Below are positions 1-10,400 of a stretch of DNA of 50,876 bases, one piece after another. Position 1 is the first letter of the stretch, and every line of letters begins with the position of its first letter. A model generated the notes under the pieces. That model saw only the letters and a program-made list of their open reading frames with translations. It did no database searches and had not been told where the DNA came from. The stretch is from a virus: the IMG/VR virus record IMGVR_UViG_3300023184_006895, positions 1 to 50,876 of that record; one strand, given 5' to 3'. Position numbers and translations under genes: made by a program.

Positions 1-1
1 C

Positions 2-403
2 TTTCCTATGACGGAAGATGGTCAAGTAGTGCTCGTAAAGCAGTTTAGACCAGGCATAGAACGAGTAGAGTTCGAACTACCAGGAGGTATGATAGACCCC
101 GGAGAAAAGCCTTTTAGAGCCGCTGAGAGAGAACTATTAGAAGAGACTGGATATGAAGGCAATATAGAGTTCTTATCAAGCCGTAGCTATTCCCCATATT
201 CATCTGGTCTGCGACACGTGTATATATCTACTGGATGCAAGAAGGTAGCTAAAGATTTAGACTTGGATGATAATGAGTTTTTAGAAGTTGCCGTTGTAGA
301 TATGGAAGACTTAGAAAATCTTTTATTTGATGGAAAAATAAGAAACCCAGATGGAGCCTATATGGCATTACATCATCTGGGTCTTCTTAAGATACGTTTT
401 TGA
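2..403 (+). CDS. NUDIX hydrolase, ADP-ribose pyrophosphatase-like (5' partial)
   Basis: Hydrolyses a nucleoside diphosphate linked to another moiety; ADP-ribose or a similar nucleotide is the likeliest substrate class. The Nudix box is complete (G-x5-E-x7-REL-x-EE-x-G, about residues 27-49 counting from the ATG at base 8), and the preceding VVLVKQFRPG segment is typical of ADPR-type NUDIX enzymes. Family members have about 30-50 residues before this point. The frame is open to the window edge, so the ATG at base 8 is probably internal and the true start lies outside the window. It converges on the minus-strand gene ending at 449. Substrate specificity cannot be told from the sequence. Confidence 0.9.
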   Translation, partial: FPMTEDGQVVLVKQFRPGIERVEFELPGGMIDPGEKPFRAAERELLEETGYEGNIEFLSSRSYSPYSSGLRHVYISTGCKKVAKDLDLDDNEFLEVAVVDMEDLENLLFDGKIRNPDGAYMALHHLGLLKIRF

Positions 404-448
404 TTGTTAAGATTTGGTCTATGATGCACAGGTATAGTTTTGTCTGAT

Positions 449-649
449 CTAAGTAAAGCGTTGAAGTTTTTGCGGAACTTGTGATCTTGTTTTCCCAGTA
501 AGGGATCTTACATCTGGTGTATTATGATGTGGGGCTTTACTGGGGATATCACTTTGTGCTTCTTGTGCTTTGGTTATTTCTTTTTCTATTCTTTTAATGA
601 GCCATCTTTTAAAGGAGATTGGAAAGTTATAATACGTATCCCAATCCAT
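449..649 (-). CDS. small protein following the gp26-like gene (possible baseplate-hub assembly partner)
   Basis: A 66-residue, mostly charged protein. The N-terminal half (YYNFPISFKRWLIKRIEKEI) is amphipathic and resembles short proteins found next to T4 gp26-like genes, in the position of gp51-type hub assembly factors. It lies 49 bases downstream of the gp26-like gene on the same strand, so co-transcription is likely. Only the position and the helix pattern support the role; the C-terminal half is polar and probably disordered. Confidence 0.5.
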   Translation of the reverse strand: MDWDTYYNFPISFKRWLIKRIEKEITKAQEAQSDIPSKAPHHNTPDVRSLTGKTRSQVPQKLQRFT

Positions 650-698
650 ACCGAAATAATAACCTAATAAAAAGAATGGCTCTAGAAGAACGGTTTCT

Positions 699-1589
699 TT
701 ATCGCTTGAAGTTAGGCCAAAAAAAGTTAGCGCCGAAGGGCAACGTTACCTCCTCGAAATGATCACAATTGTTGCATTTGAAATCGATTTTCATATCAAC
801 GCCGGGTTCATGTGCATCGATATGTTCACGAAGAAGTAATGAATCACGAGCTGGCATATATTGAACGAAACGTGAAATAAGACTCTTATTGTCATTTCCG
901 TCAATAGAGGTTATACAGCGAAGAAGTCTAGCGGTAACAAGATTTGAGTTTAACAAGCCTTTCTTCTTACGGGTTTCCATTTCAGAAACTATTTCTTCTT
1001 CCTCACGACCATTCAAAAATTTAAATGTCACTTCTTTCTTAGATACCGGTAGTTTGAATGCAAATGAATTTGCATTTGGAGATACAGGTTCAAGGGTAAG
1101 TGGCTTAATTGGCAAATTATTTAAGTCGATTTGCAATTCATTCTTGAATTCACATGATGGACAAGTATATAGTGGCTCATATAGAGCACCATATCCGGAT
1201 GCACGGATTGCAATCATGAGAGCATTTCTATCTCCGGATAATAGCGTTTGAACATCGATATTCTTATTAATCAAACATGATTTGATTAGTTCTGTTATAA
1301 CGGTTCCACGCTTAATAAGAGCCTGAGACATTAGAATGTCTTCTTCTTTGGCTGTCATGCTACGATATTCAACTACATCTGCATTACATAGTGGATGTCC
1401 TAGCGGATATACTGTTCCCTTAGATGGCAATGGCACCGCATCTACTGGTATCTCAACACCTAACTCTTGTTTGGCGTATTGTTGAGCATTAATTGGCTGA
1501 CCCTCTCCATTGGTTCCACCAGGATTTTGAGATGCCATCTGCGCTGCTAGCATTGCGTTACGCAAATCTCTGTTATCTGTTTCTGACAT
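699..1589 (-). CDS. T4 gp26-like baseplate hub protein with zinc-ribbon cysteines
   Basis: Similar in pattern to the T4 baseplate gp26 family: a PLPSKGTVYP-type segment near residues 50-60, a helical core, and two CxxC pairs (CPSC and CNNC) about 115 residues apart that could form a zinc site. The start is placed at the ATG at 1589, preceded at good spacing by GGAGG; the longer reading frame would need a TTG inside that ribosome-binding site. It sits with tail-tube and sheath genes. Role in hub assembly is inferred from family and context. Confidence 0.6.
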   Translation of the reverse strand: MSETDNRDLRNAMLAAQMASQNPGGTNGEGQPINAQQYAKQELGVEIPVDAVPLPSKGTVYPLGHPLCNADVVEYRSMTAKEEDILMSQALIKRGTVITELIKSCLINKNIDVQTLLSGDRNALMIAIRASGYGALYEPLYTCPSCEFKNELQIDLNNLPIKPLTLEPVSPNANSFAFKLPVSKKEVTFKFLNGREEEEIVSEMETRKKKGLLNSNLVTARLLRCITSIDGNDNKSLISRFVQYMPARDSLLLREHIDAHEPGVDMKIDFKCNNCDHFEEVTLPFGANFFWPNFKR

Positions 1590-1667
1590 TATTTCTTCCT
1601 CCAATTGATATAACTCTTCAATTGTATAATGACAGCTTAGAATGTATAAATGAGAATATCTAACGAA

Positions 1668-3194
1668 TTATACGCTTGGAGGATTTCCAACAATAATCTT
1701 TGTTTGGTCTTGTCCAGCAATGTTTCTTGTATACCAACCATTGCCATATGCAATCCCATCTGGATGCTTTCCATGCCATATGAGGTCTTTAATTTTAGGT
1801 AATAACTTTCTTACCGTTTCTTCATCCTCAATAGTTGGCATTCCCATCTTACTTACAAGAATGTTTGCAGGCGCTCCAGAAACTTCTATCCATGAACCAT
1901 TTTGATTAAAAAATGTATCCATCATATCTCTTAGTTTAGTCTTTGATTCTGGACCACCATCTGTTACAAGAGCAGAAGCCTTTTTAGAACCTTTCCAATC
2001 AGTATAAAGAATACCAGCGTCAGGTTCAGGGTCTTCATCAACATCAGACAAATAGAAATCTGTAAATCGGTTTAGGACGCCCTCTGGTGTATCTGCACCT
2101 GGGAAACCACCCATACCTCCATAAGTTTTATTAACTAAATCAGAAACGTCTGGAGCTACAGTTATAGCCGTATCATTATTTGTTGCAACGTTAACAACAT
2201 CTCCCTTTTTTGCTGGAGCCAATTTAGTAGCAATATCTTCTATTATTAAACTGATATATTCTTTTATTAAAGCGACTTCTTTAATAGGAGGATTGCCAAC
2301 AATTATCTTGGTAGATTTTTTACCATTTGGCAATGTTCTCGTATACCATCCATCGCCATAAGATATTCCATATGGGTGTTTGCCATGCCATTCAATATCA
2401 TTAATACCAGATAGCAAAGTTCTTACTGTCTTCTCATCATTAACTGTTGGAAGATTATATTTGGATATTAATACGTTAGCAGGTGCTCCTGATGCTTCTG
2501 CCCATGCTCCAGGCTCATTCAACAATTTTTTCATTAATTGTTTTACAGCTTCCTTGCCAGGACCAGTTCCATCATGACCTACTCTGGATAACTTCTTTGA
2601 GCCGCCCCAATTAGTATATAATATAGCGGCATCAGGTTCCGGATCATCATCTACGTCCGTTATACCCATATTTGTAAAACGTTTCAATACGTCTTCGCCA
2701 GTATTATTTGATTCGGCTCCCATAGCACCATATATGTCATTAACCATTAGAGCTACATCACCAGCTACTCTTTTTGCAATATCGTCACTAGTTGAGATAT
2801 CTGCTAATTCACCCTTTTTGATAGGATGAAGCTTACTTTCTTGCTCCAGAATAGTTTTAATATATTCTTTCAACAAAGACATTTCATTAATATCTTTTTG
2901 TCCGACTTTTAAAACGTCCAAATAATATTGTTTTACTTTTGCACGTTCTTCATCACGAGTTAACTTGGCGTCAAAGAAGATATTAATAACCATATCAGGA
3001 ACCGGGCTATAACCCTTTTTACGGCTTTCTATTTGCTTCAACCTCTGTAGGTAGCGCCAAGTTTTAATGGGCTCAAAATCCTTTTTAGAGGCTTTTATAA
3101 TAAGCTTTGCAATCTTATGAGCGTCTGAGAATAACCTAGGATATCCTTTACGAATACGCTCATATTGTTTCATTGATTGTTCTATCATATCCAT
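1668..3194 (-). CDS. two-repeat protein, each repeat led by a LLKEYI-type helix
   Basis: 508 residues. After a basic helical N-terminus (1-104) there are two homologous modules of about 200 residues. Each opens with the same amphipathic helix found at the N-termini of other proteins here: LLKEYIKTILE at 107-117 and LIKEYISLIIE near 303. A conserved domain follows with DEDPEPDAGILYT/DDDPEPDAAILYT, SGAPANILVSK and WHGKHPDGI...GWYTR. I do not recognise the domain. The helices end in I-x-E, the cleavage pattern of T4-type prohead proteases, so a capsid-packaged polyprotein is possible. Methionine 105 directly precedes the first helix and could be an alternative start, though no strong ribosome-binding site is visible. 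A terminator and a TATTTAT element lie immediately upstream. Confidence 0.7.
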   Translation of the reverse strand: MDMIEQSMKQYERIRKGYPRLFSDAHKIAKLIIKASKKDFEPIKTWRYLQRLKQIESRKKGYSPVPDMVINIFFDAKLTRDEERAKVKQYYLDVLKVGQKDINEMSLLKEYIKTILEQESKLHPIKKGELADISTSDDIAKRVAGDVALMVNDIYGAMGAESNNTGEDVLKRFTNMGITDVDDDPEPDAAILYTNWGGSKKLSRVGHDGTGPGKEAVKQLMKKLLNEPGAWAEASGAPANVLISKYNLPTVNDEKTVRTLLSGINDIEWHGKHPYGISYGDGWYTRTLPNGKKSTKIIVGNPPIKEVALIKEYISLIIEDIATKLAPAKKGDVVNVATNNDTAITVAPDVSDLVNKTYGGMGGFPGADTPEGVLNRFTDFYLSDVDEDPEPDAGILYTDWKGSKKASALVTDGGPESKTKLRDMMDTFFNQNGSWIEVSGAPANILVSKMGMPTIEDEETVRKLLPKIKDLIWHGKHPDGIAYGNGWYTRNIAGQDQTKIIVGNPPSV

Positions 3195-3199
3195 ATGCT

Positions 3200-3206
3200 A
3201 TAAATA
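3200..3206 (-). promoter_or_regulatory. TATTTAT element 5 bases upstream of ATG (late-promoter candidate)
   Basis: Minus strand reads CTATTTATAG, then the ATG of the two-repeat protein 5 bases after the element. A rho-independent-type hairpin ends just before it, so new transcription would have to begin here. No Shine-Dalgarno sequence fits between element and start. One of eight such sites in this window. Confidence 0.4.
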
Positions 3207-3211
3207 GAAAA

Positions 3212-3233
3212 ACCCAGGAGAACTCTCCCAGGT
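3212..3233 (-). terminator. terminator after the tail tube gene
   Basis: Minus-strand hairpin: ACC/GGT, a 2x2 internal loop and GGAGA/TCTCC, followed directly by TTTTTC. It lies 30 bases after the tail-tube stop codon and just before the TATTTAT element of the next gene. Confidence 0.65.
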
Positions 3234-3262
3234 TTTCTACGAAAGGATAACTGTATTTGTAA

Positions 3263-3751
3263 TCAGAATTGAAGAACGCAGTTATCGAAGCGAATAGAAA
3301 GCTGAATATCTGCTAGATCGTTGCCATCATAAGCCATATCGCCAAAGTTGGCAGACTTACACCAAGCACCTTTGATATCCCAAAGTTGAACTACAGTTCC
3401 GACTGGATCTAACATCTTGATTTGGATATCACGCTTATAGAAATCAGAATAACCTGCACGACCAGAAACGCTTTCAAAGCAAAGACGTACCCATTCCATT
3501 ACTTGTTGAGCACCGGATGGAGCAATTGGATCGTAAATTGTAACGTTCATTTCGCCCCAGGTGCCTTTGCCAGCAATGTAGCGTGTGCTGTTGATCCATG
3601 GAATAGCACTTTCTTCAAATGTCATTTGTGGACGTGCAGCAGACTTAATAAGGAACGAGTCGATACCTTCGATAGCGAAGACGAACCGATGCTTTTTAAG
3701 TGGTTCAAACTTTGTAGGTAACATATCTGTTACTGATAGTGTTTCGGCCAT
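3263..3751 (-). CDS. tail tube protein (T4 gp19-like)
   Basis: 162 residues, the usual length for the T4 gp19 family, which forms the inner tube of contractile tails as stacked hexamers. Typical features are HRFVFAIEGIDSFLIKSAARP near the N-terminus, the middle WINSTRYIAGKGTWGEMNVTIYDP segment, and the C-terminal DIQLSIRFDNCVL strand. An AAGGG-type ribosome-binding site precedes the ATG. It follows the sheath genes, as expected for a tail module. Confidence 0.92.
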   Translation of the reverse strand: MAETLSVTDMLPTKFEPLKKHRFVFAIEGIDSFLIKSAARPQMTFEESAIPWINSTRYIAGKGTWGEMNVTIYDPIAPSGAQQVMEWVRLCFESVSGRAGYSDFYKRDIQIKMLDPVGTVVQLWDIKGAWCKSANFGDMAYDGNDLADIQLSIRFDNCVLQF

Positions 3752-3774
3752 AATCTTTTACCCTTTTTCTTCTT

Positions 3775-3781
3775 ATAAATA
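3775..3781 (-). promoter_or_regulatory. TATTTAT element upstream of the tail tube gene
   Basis: Minus strand ATATTTATAAG lies 23 bases before the tail-tube ATG, leaving room for the visible ribosome-binding site. It is the conventional-spacing version of the element repeated in this window. Confidence 0.4.
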
Positions 3782-3807
3782 TATTTCAATTCTGATTTTC
3801 TAAGAAA

Positions 3808-4362
3808 TCAACTGCGTTTTCTGTCTTTGCCAACTTGTTTATCTTTTAAACCACGTCTTATAAGCATGAGATCACTTGCTTCAATTTCGCCGTCATCATC
3901 CAAATCAAGCTTATCTTGATCTCCATGCAATTCTTCTTCCATCCAGGCTTCTAATATACGTTCTACATGACGATTGTAATTTTCTTTCTTCATATCCATT
4001 GAAGGTGGAACTACAACATCTGGTTTGCTTTTTGGTTCAGATGAATTTGGAACGTTGGCACCTGATGGACTTGGAGCTCCTCCAGGTCCATTTGGCATTG
4101 ACAATGCAACTTGTGTTCCAGTTACTGAGCCACCATCTGCTGGAGATGAAGTATCGCCCTCTTCCAAGCCGCCACCACGAATTAATATTACTTTAGAGGA
4201 TGGAGCTTCCATTTCGTCGCCTATGTAACCATTAGACATACGTAGTGGTGCGCCTTCTTCAACATCCCAAGAACCACATTCGTCAACTCCATATCCGCAT
4301 TCTTTTAATTCACGAACATGGTCCTCAGTTAAGATGCCATAATTTGTATATATAAATTTCAT
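3808..4362 (-). CDS. tail-region protein with a C-terminal EF-hand/dockerin-like motif
   Basis: 184 residues in three parts: an N-terminal 50-residue acidic segment with two cysteines, a Pro/Gly/Ser-rich linker (about 55-125), and a C-terminal helical part ending in LDLDDDGEIEASDLMLIRRGL. That segment has the calcium-loop pattern (D-x-D-D-D-G-x-I-x-x-x-D) followed by a helix, as in one dockerin repeat. It lies between sheath and tail tube, so a calcium-stabilised virion or tail-assembly part is plausible. I recognise no whole-protein family. Confidence 0.6.
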   Translation of the reverse strand: MKFIYTNYGILTEDHVRELKECGYGVDECGSWDVEEGAPLRMSNGYIGDEMEAPSSKVILIRGGGLEEGDTSSPADGGSVTGTQVALSMPNGPGGAPSPSGANVPNSSEPKSKPDVVVPPSMDMKKENYNRHVERILEAWMEEELHGDQDKLDLDDDGEIEASDLMLIRRGLKDKQVGKDRKRS

Positions 4363-4368
4363 TGTCTA

Positions 4369-7300
4369 TCAGCCTTGACCAAAGTTGGTTGGATTGTTGA
4401 TTACGAAGTCTACGGACAAGAACTCGAGGGTACGAGTTGGTTGTAAGAAAATCTTACCACGGATTGTCTTATTCTCGAAATCAGCTTGAGTTGTGGTGCT
4501 AGTATCGATACGTACAAGGAAACGATCAACGCCCTTTTGTTCTTGTACACGCTTAAGTATTGGATTGACAAGCTGTGAGAAACGTGTAAGGGTTTCTGGT
4601 AGAGTTTGTTCGAAGAGAATTCTGTTCGAAACTTGACGAACTTGTCTACGAATAGATAGAAGAAGACGACGAACGTTTACACGATCAAGAGCTGATTGTT
4701 GTGCATACATCGTCTTTTGACCCCAGATTACCAAACCTTCAGATCCTGCAAAGGATACGATTGGATTGATATCAACTTCATAGAGGTCATCCATGTTAGT
4801 TCTGGAAAGTTCAATCGTTGAACGCTCTGTGGTTGCTAGACCACCTCTTGCGAAACCGGCTGGGGCAAACCATGGGAAAGCTACAGCATCGTTATAAGAG
4901 AAAGCACCAAGGACCGCAACAGATGGTGGTACTTGACGTAACGTGTTTGCTACGGTATCTCTCATAATGACATCTGGGAAATATGTAGCTCCAAAAGATG
5001 TATTGATATTACGATCACGGAAGTTGTTAATCGTATAACGTACAGATGGTACTTGATCTTCGCTGGCTACCAAAATGCCATCCGTGTCATATGTTTCTAT
5101 GTCCATGATATAAAGAGCATCAAAACGATTTTCGGCTGTCTCTATAGCTTTATCTGTAATAGATGGATTACGTATACCAGGGATTGCAAATAGTTGTACA
5201 TCAACTTCTGTAGCATCTGCTATTAGATTGAGTGCGGTATTATATGCTACTACAGCAGAACCATTCTGTTCACCACGATTTGCAAAATCAAGTTCTTCAT
5301 TTATTGCTTTGTTCGTTAGATAACGCTCATCATAGTTGAAGATGTTGACGCCATCAAATCCGCCTTGAAGATATAGATTGAACTTACCAAGTTGACGGGT
5401 AGCTGGATCTGCTAGATCGGCTACTGAAAGTCTTCTTACAAGAGAACCTGTATTTGTAGTCACTTGTCCGTTTCTGACATAATTCCAGCTTACTGCTTGA
5501 GTAGTATCTGGGATTGTATTGTTTGGGAAAGTGGCCGTACTACCTGGAATTACACGATATTTGATTTGAATATTTTCAAGTGAGAAACCATTGTTATTAA
5601 AACGATCCGCATCAACAATCCCATTTTCAACAGTATCGATAGCTCCTTCATTATCCATTACCACAAAGTTTTGGTAATCAGTTTGGAAATTTGGGAAATA
5701 GCTAGCAAAGCTGCGAATGCTTGTTTCTGGTATTGTTGTTTTATTTGGTTCTATGGCAGATATTTTGCGCTCAAATTGAACGCCCCAATATAGACCCTTA
5801 TCCGAAGTAGTATTTGGAGCAATACCACGAACAAGATTGTCACGGAATGGTATTGGCATCTGAACTGTTTTTCGGAATGGATTTGTTACGGCATACGTCG
5901 TTGCATCATTAAACCCAGCGAGTGGTACAGAACCTGAAGTTACTAAGTGAGCTGGTCCACGGAAACCAACCGGTAGAGCCGTTGGATCTACGTCCTGTGC
6001 ATCAACCCCATAGGCAACCTCAACACGAATATATTTGGAGTTATTTGTGTAATCTCCTAGAGTGACAAGCTTTGAAGCTCCATCTTCTGTGTCGAAGTTA
6101 TAAAAAGTATTATAATCTCCGATTACACGTGCAATATAATTTGGATTTGTTGGGTCTAATGATAATCCTCTATATTGTTCTAAAACAATTTTGCTCTTAT
6201 CGCTATCTGAGAAATCTCTTACTAGAAGATCGAACGTTCCATAGAGATAAACGTCAGAAAGGCTTGGAGTAATATTTTCAATTGAGATTTTAACTTTATC
6301 GTTTGCGTATACGCCGTCATCCACAGAGTGAATACGGAAAAGATTAACTGGTTTGCCGCCGAACTTTTGTGAAGTTAACCATGGGCTCTTTGGAGTACGA
6401 TAACGGTCTTCAAAGTTTTCATAGTTAGGAGCATATAGAGAACCACTATTTCTTGTTTTTGAACCAGTTACAAGGAATGCAACGTTTTCTAAACCAAATG
6501 TTGTACGTAGATTTTTAACACCATTATCAGTATTTAGGATAATGCCAGAACCTGTTACAACTGCTTGTGATGGATGAATAACCCAATCTGTTTGCAAGTA
6601 GTATCCGGCTTGTTCAAGCTTTAATGGATCTCTATTCATTAAAGAGCCAAAGTAGTTTGGAGCTTCAACATCAAAAGATGCAGTAATTACACTTGGATAC
6701 ATTGGATCGGTATTTGTAAGACCATTTACAAGCATAACGAATTCTTGTAATCCATTAAGAAGTTTGACAGAGCCGGTAACTGCACCTCCTGGTGTTGTTG
6801 TGCCTGTAGAAACGACATTTGAACTGCTAATAGAAGAAGATAACGTTAGAAGAGTACCACTAGCTGCGAAAAGAATGCCACGAACAATCGGAGCTCCATT
6901 TGCTGATAAACCAGCGTCTGTTAACATTGAAGAGCTTACTATGGTATTAGAGGCAGTTGTTTCATATTGGCTCATGAAAGCACCAAGGAAGTATGTTCTT
7001 CCAAGAGAGTTACCAAAAGTAGCATATTGAGAAGCGGTTAATTCGCCTGCAAATCCATTCCAATATTCTGGCAACTCACCGCCGACGACATAACCTGCTC
7101 CCTCAACCTTTCCACGATTTCCACCAGCAGCATCCGTATCAACAGTTCTAGCATTGCCTGCTCCGGCTCCAAGAACACGAATAAATGTAGCAGCTTGAGC
7201 GTTTCTTAACCATTCGGAAACCGCTAATGGACCAACATATATGTCATTAGTTGTTTCTCCAAAGGTTGCTTGAAAATCATTGTAGGTAGCTACGGTTGTT

Positions 7301-7434
7301 GGTACATATGCTGGTCCAGCTATAGAGGTACCAATCACACCAGCAGGAATACCAGAAGGCTGTATTGCCGTTGGTCCTGTTAGATTTATTGTTCTAGCCG
7401 AAACGCCTGCTGATTTGAACGATATTTGTGTCAT
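4369..7434 (-). CDS. tail sheath protein, copy 2
   Basis: 1021 residues, larger than T4 gp18 (659). The N-terminus (SAGVSARTINLTGPTAIQPSGIPAGVIGTSIAGPAYVP) and C-terminus (GLVIWGQKTMY...VNVRRLLLSIRRQVRQ...FLQPTRTLEFLSVDFVI) are characteristic of contractile sheath subunits. The domain insertions between them would decorate the outside of the tail. It is clearly paralogous to the next gene upstream, 50 bases away. Gene order sheath-sheath-tube supports the assignment. Confidence 0.93.
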   Translation of the reverse strand: MTQISFKSAGVSARTINLTGPTAIQPSGIPAGVIGTSIAGPAYVPTTVATYNDFQATFGETTNDIYVGPLAVSEWLRNAQAATFIRVLGAGAGNARTVDTDAAGGNRGKVEGAGYVVGGELPEYWNGFAGELTASQYATFGNSLGRTYFLGAFMSQYETTASNTIVSSSMLTDAGLSANGAPIVRGILFAASGTLLTLSSSISSSNVVSTGTTTPGGAVTGSVKLLNGLQEFVMLVNGLTNTDPMYPSVITASFDVEAPNYFGSLMNRDPLKLEQAGYYLQTDWVIHPSQAVVTGSGIILNTDNGVKNLRTTFGLENVAFLVTGSKTRNSGSLYAPNYENFEDRYRTPKSPWLTSQKFGGKPVNLFRIHSVDDGVYANDKVKISIENITPSLSDVYLYGTFDLLVRDFSDSDKSKIVLEQYRGLSLDPTNPNYIARVIGDYNTFYNFDTEDGASKLVTLGDYTNNSKYIRVEVAYGVDAQDVDPTALPVGFRGPAHLVTSGSVPLAGFNDATTYAVTNPFRKTVQMPIPFRDNLVRGIAPNTTSDKGLYWGVQFERKISAIEPNKTTIPETSIRSFASYFPNFQTDYQNFVVMDNEGAIDTVENGIVDADRFNNNGFSLENIQIKYRVIPGSTATFPNNTIPDTTQAVSWNYVRNGQVTTNTGSLVRRLSVADLADPATRQLGKFNLYLQGGFDGVNIFNYDERYLTNKAINEELDFANRGEQNGSAVVAYNTALNLIADATEVDVQLFAIPGIRNPSITDKAIETAENRFDALYIMDIETYDTDGILVASEDQVPSVRYTINNFRDRNINTSFGATYFPDVIMRDTVANTLRQVPPSVAVLGAFSYNDAVAFPWFAPAGFARGGLATTERSTIELSRTNMDDLYEVDINPIVSFAGSEGLVIWGQKTMYAQQSALDRVNVRRLLLSIRRQVRQVSNRILFEQTLPETLTRFSQLVNPILKRVQEQKGVDRFLVRIDTSTTTQADFENKTIRGKIFLQPTRTLEFLSVDFVINNPTNFGQG

Positions 7435-7484
7435 TGTTGTTATGCCTTTTCTATTTTTTCAGTTACTAATATTAACTATTCATA

Positions 7485-10400
7485 TCAACCGAATTGAACG
7501 CCTTCTCTTGTGACAATGAAGTCGAGGGCGATGAATTCTACTGCCTTGACTGGAAGTAAGTAAATCTTAGCATTCATTTTGTTATTCTCACGGTCGAGCA
7601 TTGTATTATTTGTGTTATCGCAAACAACTTTGAATTGTCTCAAACCACCACGATTTTGTACTAGAGACAATATTGGAGTAACTCTAGAAATGAATTCATT
7701 ATATAGAGCTGGAGTTAGTTGTTGCCAAATAAGCTTATTGCCGATATCGATTACTTGACGTTGTACGTCCATAATCATACGTTGAACGTTAATGCTGTCT
7801 AGTGAAGTGCCCGCTCCATCAAGTGTCTTTTGTGCGAAGATTACATAACCTTCATTTGGGAACTTAACGATTGGATTAACTCTTACTTGATAAAGCTTTT
7901 CACGTTCTCCTTGATTTACTCTTGTTCTCGTAAGGGTTACGAAGTTAAGGGCTGCACGATTAAATCCTGCTGGAGCAAACCATGGATAAGCTACCTTGTC
8001 GTTATAGCCGATTGCAGCGAGAGCAGCGACCGTTGCTGGTACTGTAATTCTCTTGTTTGTTTGCGGATCAGCAATAATGACATCTGGAAAATATGCAGAA
8101 ACAAATGTGTTGTCGATAGAACGAGTATCGAAGTTATTGGCAGTTTGTTGAACGTCGATAAAAGACGATGTACCAAGAATTTCTCCATCAAATATTCTAT
8201 CTCCAGAAGAGTTGTAGTTTGGAATGTCCATTAGGTATAGAGCTAAACCAAAGCCAGATGCTCTATCTGATGCATAATCCGTAACAAACGGTTCACGTTG
8301 ACCTGGAAGTGATAGCAAGTTGATATTAGAAGCAATCGGATTTGTAATAATGTCTGTTGCTATACGATAGCTATTGATTTGATTATTTTCAATTCCAATG
8401 CCGTTTTGATTTGCACTAAATCCAGGGGATACAAATGCAGAATAAGCACCACCATCAACTTCAATTGAAGTAGATTTATCATCAAATCTAACAGCGTGTT
8501 TATCTAGAATGTTAACGCCATCAAAACCACCATATAGGAAGGTTGTAAACTTGGCATAGTTGTTGTATTTGTTGAACGTTATTGGTTGCGTACCTTCATG
8601 TACAAGGGATGCAAACGTAACAAATCCATTGACGTTATACGTTGTTGGATCAACAACTCCATTACGGATATATTGAGCTTTTCTCATTTGAGTACTGGCG
8701 GTACCAGTAAGACCTGAAATGTCATTAACGCCACTAACCGCAACTCTAGCTAAAGTAAACTTATTATTATTAAAATTATCTTTTGAAGAACCGGTTACTA
8801 CCACGTCTAGCTTGCTAATACCAGCAAACTTTGTTGCCGCAGCAATAAAGCGATTTTGTTCGTTATTGATATTAACGTTTTCAACGTTGTTATTGTTTCT
8901 TTCGAACTTCACGCCCCAGAAGAGACGAGCATCTGTAATTTCTAGAGAACCGCTATTTCTAGTTACCTTATAACGATATGGAACTGGTGGGACAATTGCG
9001 CCTTCACAGCCAAATGTGTCTTGAGAACCAATGCCAACTAAACGGCGTTGTGAAGCGATTGAGGAGCTCACGTCGGTGAATTTTGGATTTGTATTCAATA
9101 CGTCAACGCCACGGAAACCAAATGGAAGTACGCTTGATGGTACCATCTTTTGTTCTACAGCATCGCTGATTACTACACGAATATAGTTGGACTTATTTGC
9201 ATACTTTCCAGAACGAACTATGCGGCGATCATCTGGATCTTCTACGTCGAAATTGAAGTATGCTTTTGCATCGCCAATAATCTTGCCAATGTAATTATCG
9301 CTATCTGGGTCAAGCGTTAGATCAGTAAATTGTTCGATAACTGCTTGATTAATATCAGTATCTCCAAATTGACGAACCGTTATAGCAAATGTTCCATATG
9401 GATATATTGGATTTGTTGAAGCTTGTAAGCTTTGAACTGATATTTTAATTTTATCGCTGATATATTGGCCATCATCCAATGCTTCAATATGGAATAAATC
9501 ATGTTCCGTTGAACCATATGGTTGAGAAATGAAAGCTGGAGTTCTTGGGGTTGTATATCGTGTATCGAAACGACCATATGCCGCTAGGAATTTTTCATTT
9601 GGCAATCCGGACGTGGTAGAAGTATTCAAGGTTCCAGAAGCAATCAATACGCCATTGATGTTACTTTGAACGACTGTTGCAACTTCATCGTCTACTGCAA
9701 AATCAGCATATAAATAATGTTGTTCTTCTTCAAACTTTGAAGGATCTGTATTGAGAAGCTTTCCGAAGTAAAGATCGGATGTTGGATTAAAGGATGCAGA
9801 ATATATTTTTACTCCGACAAATCCATCGTCAGTCGCATATGATGTACCAAGTGAGGTAGAAATTACAATCTTAAAATATGGTTCTTCGCTATTGGCAGGA
9901 GTTGAATATATTGCGGTATCATTTAATCCTGGGGTGAATGCTTCATTGCTGGCAGACATAATCATTACACGAGAACCAGAAGCAGCAAATATAACGCCAC
10001 GAACAAGATTAACTCCCAAACTAGCATCTACATAGCTATTGTTATCTGTAAACATTGGGAAACCGGATGGTGCGGATTCGCCTGGTTGCAAGTCGTGACG
10101 AGCAACCAAGAACTGAACGGCTCCAACTGCTCGAGTACTATTTGCAACGGTACCCCATCCATTAGAAGCAGAAAGTTTAAACCCAGCATTTTTAACGATG
10201 CCGGCGGTTTGAGTGGCTGCAATATCAATAGAAGTTGTATTTGAACCGGCTCCCAATACCCTTATGAATGTAAGTGCATTACGGTTTTGTAAAAATTTTT
10301 CTACAGCATATGGGGCTGTCAAGTTTGGATTAAAACCGCCAAACTTGGTTTGGAAATCTGAAAATGATCCAAGAGTATATGGAATGAATGCTGGTCCCTT

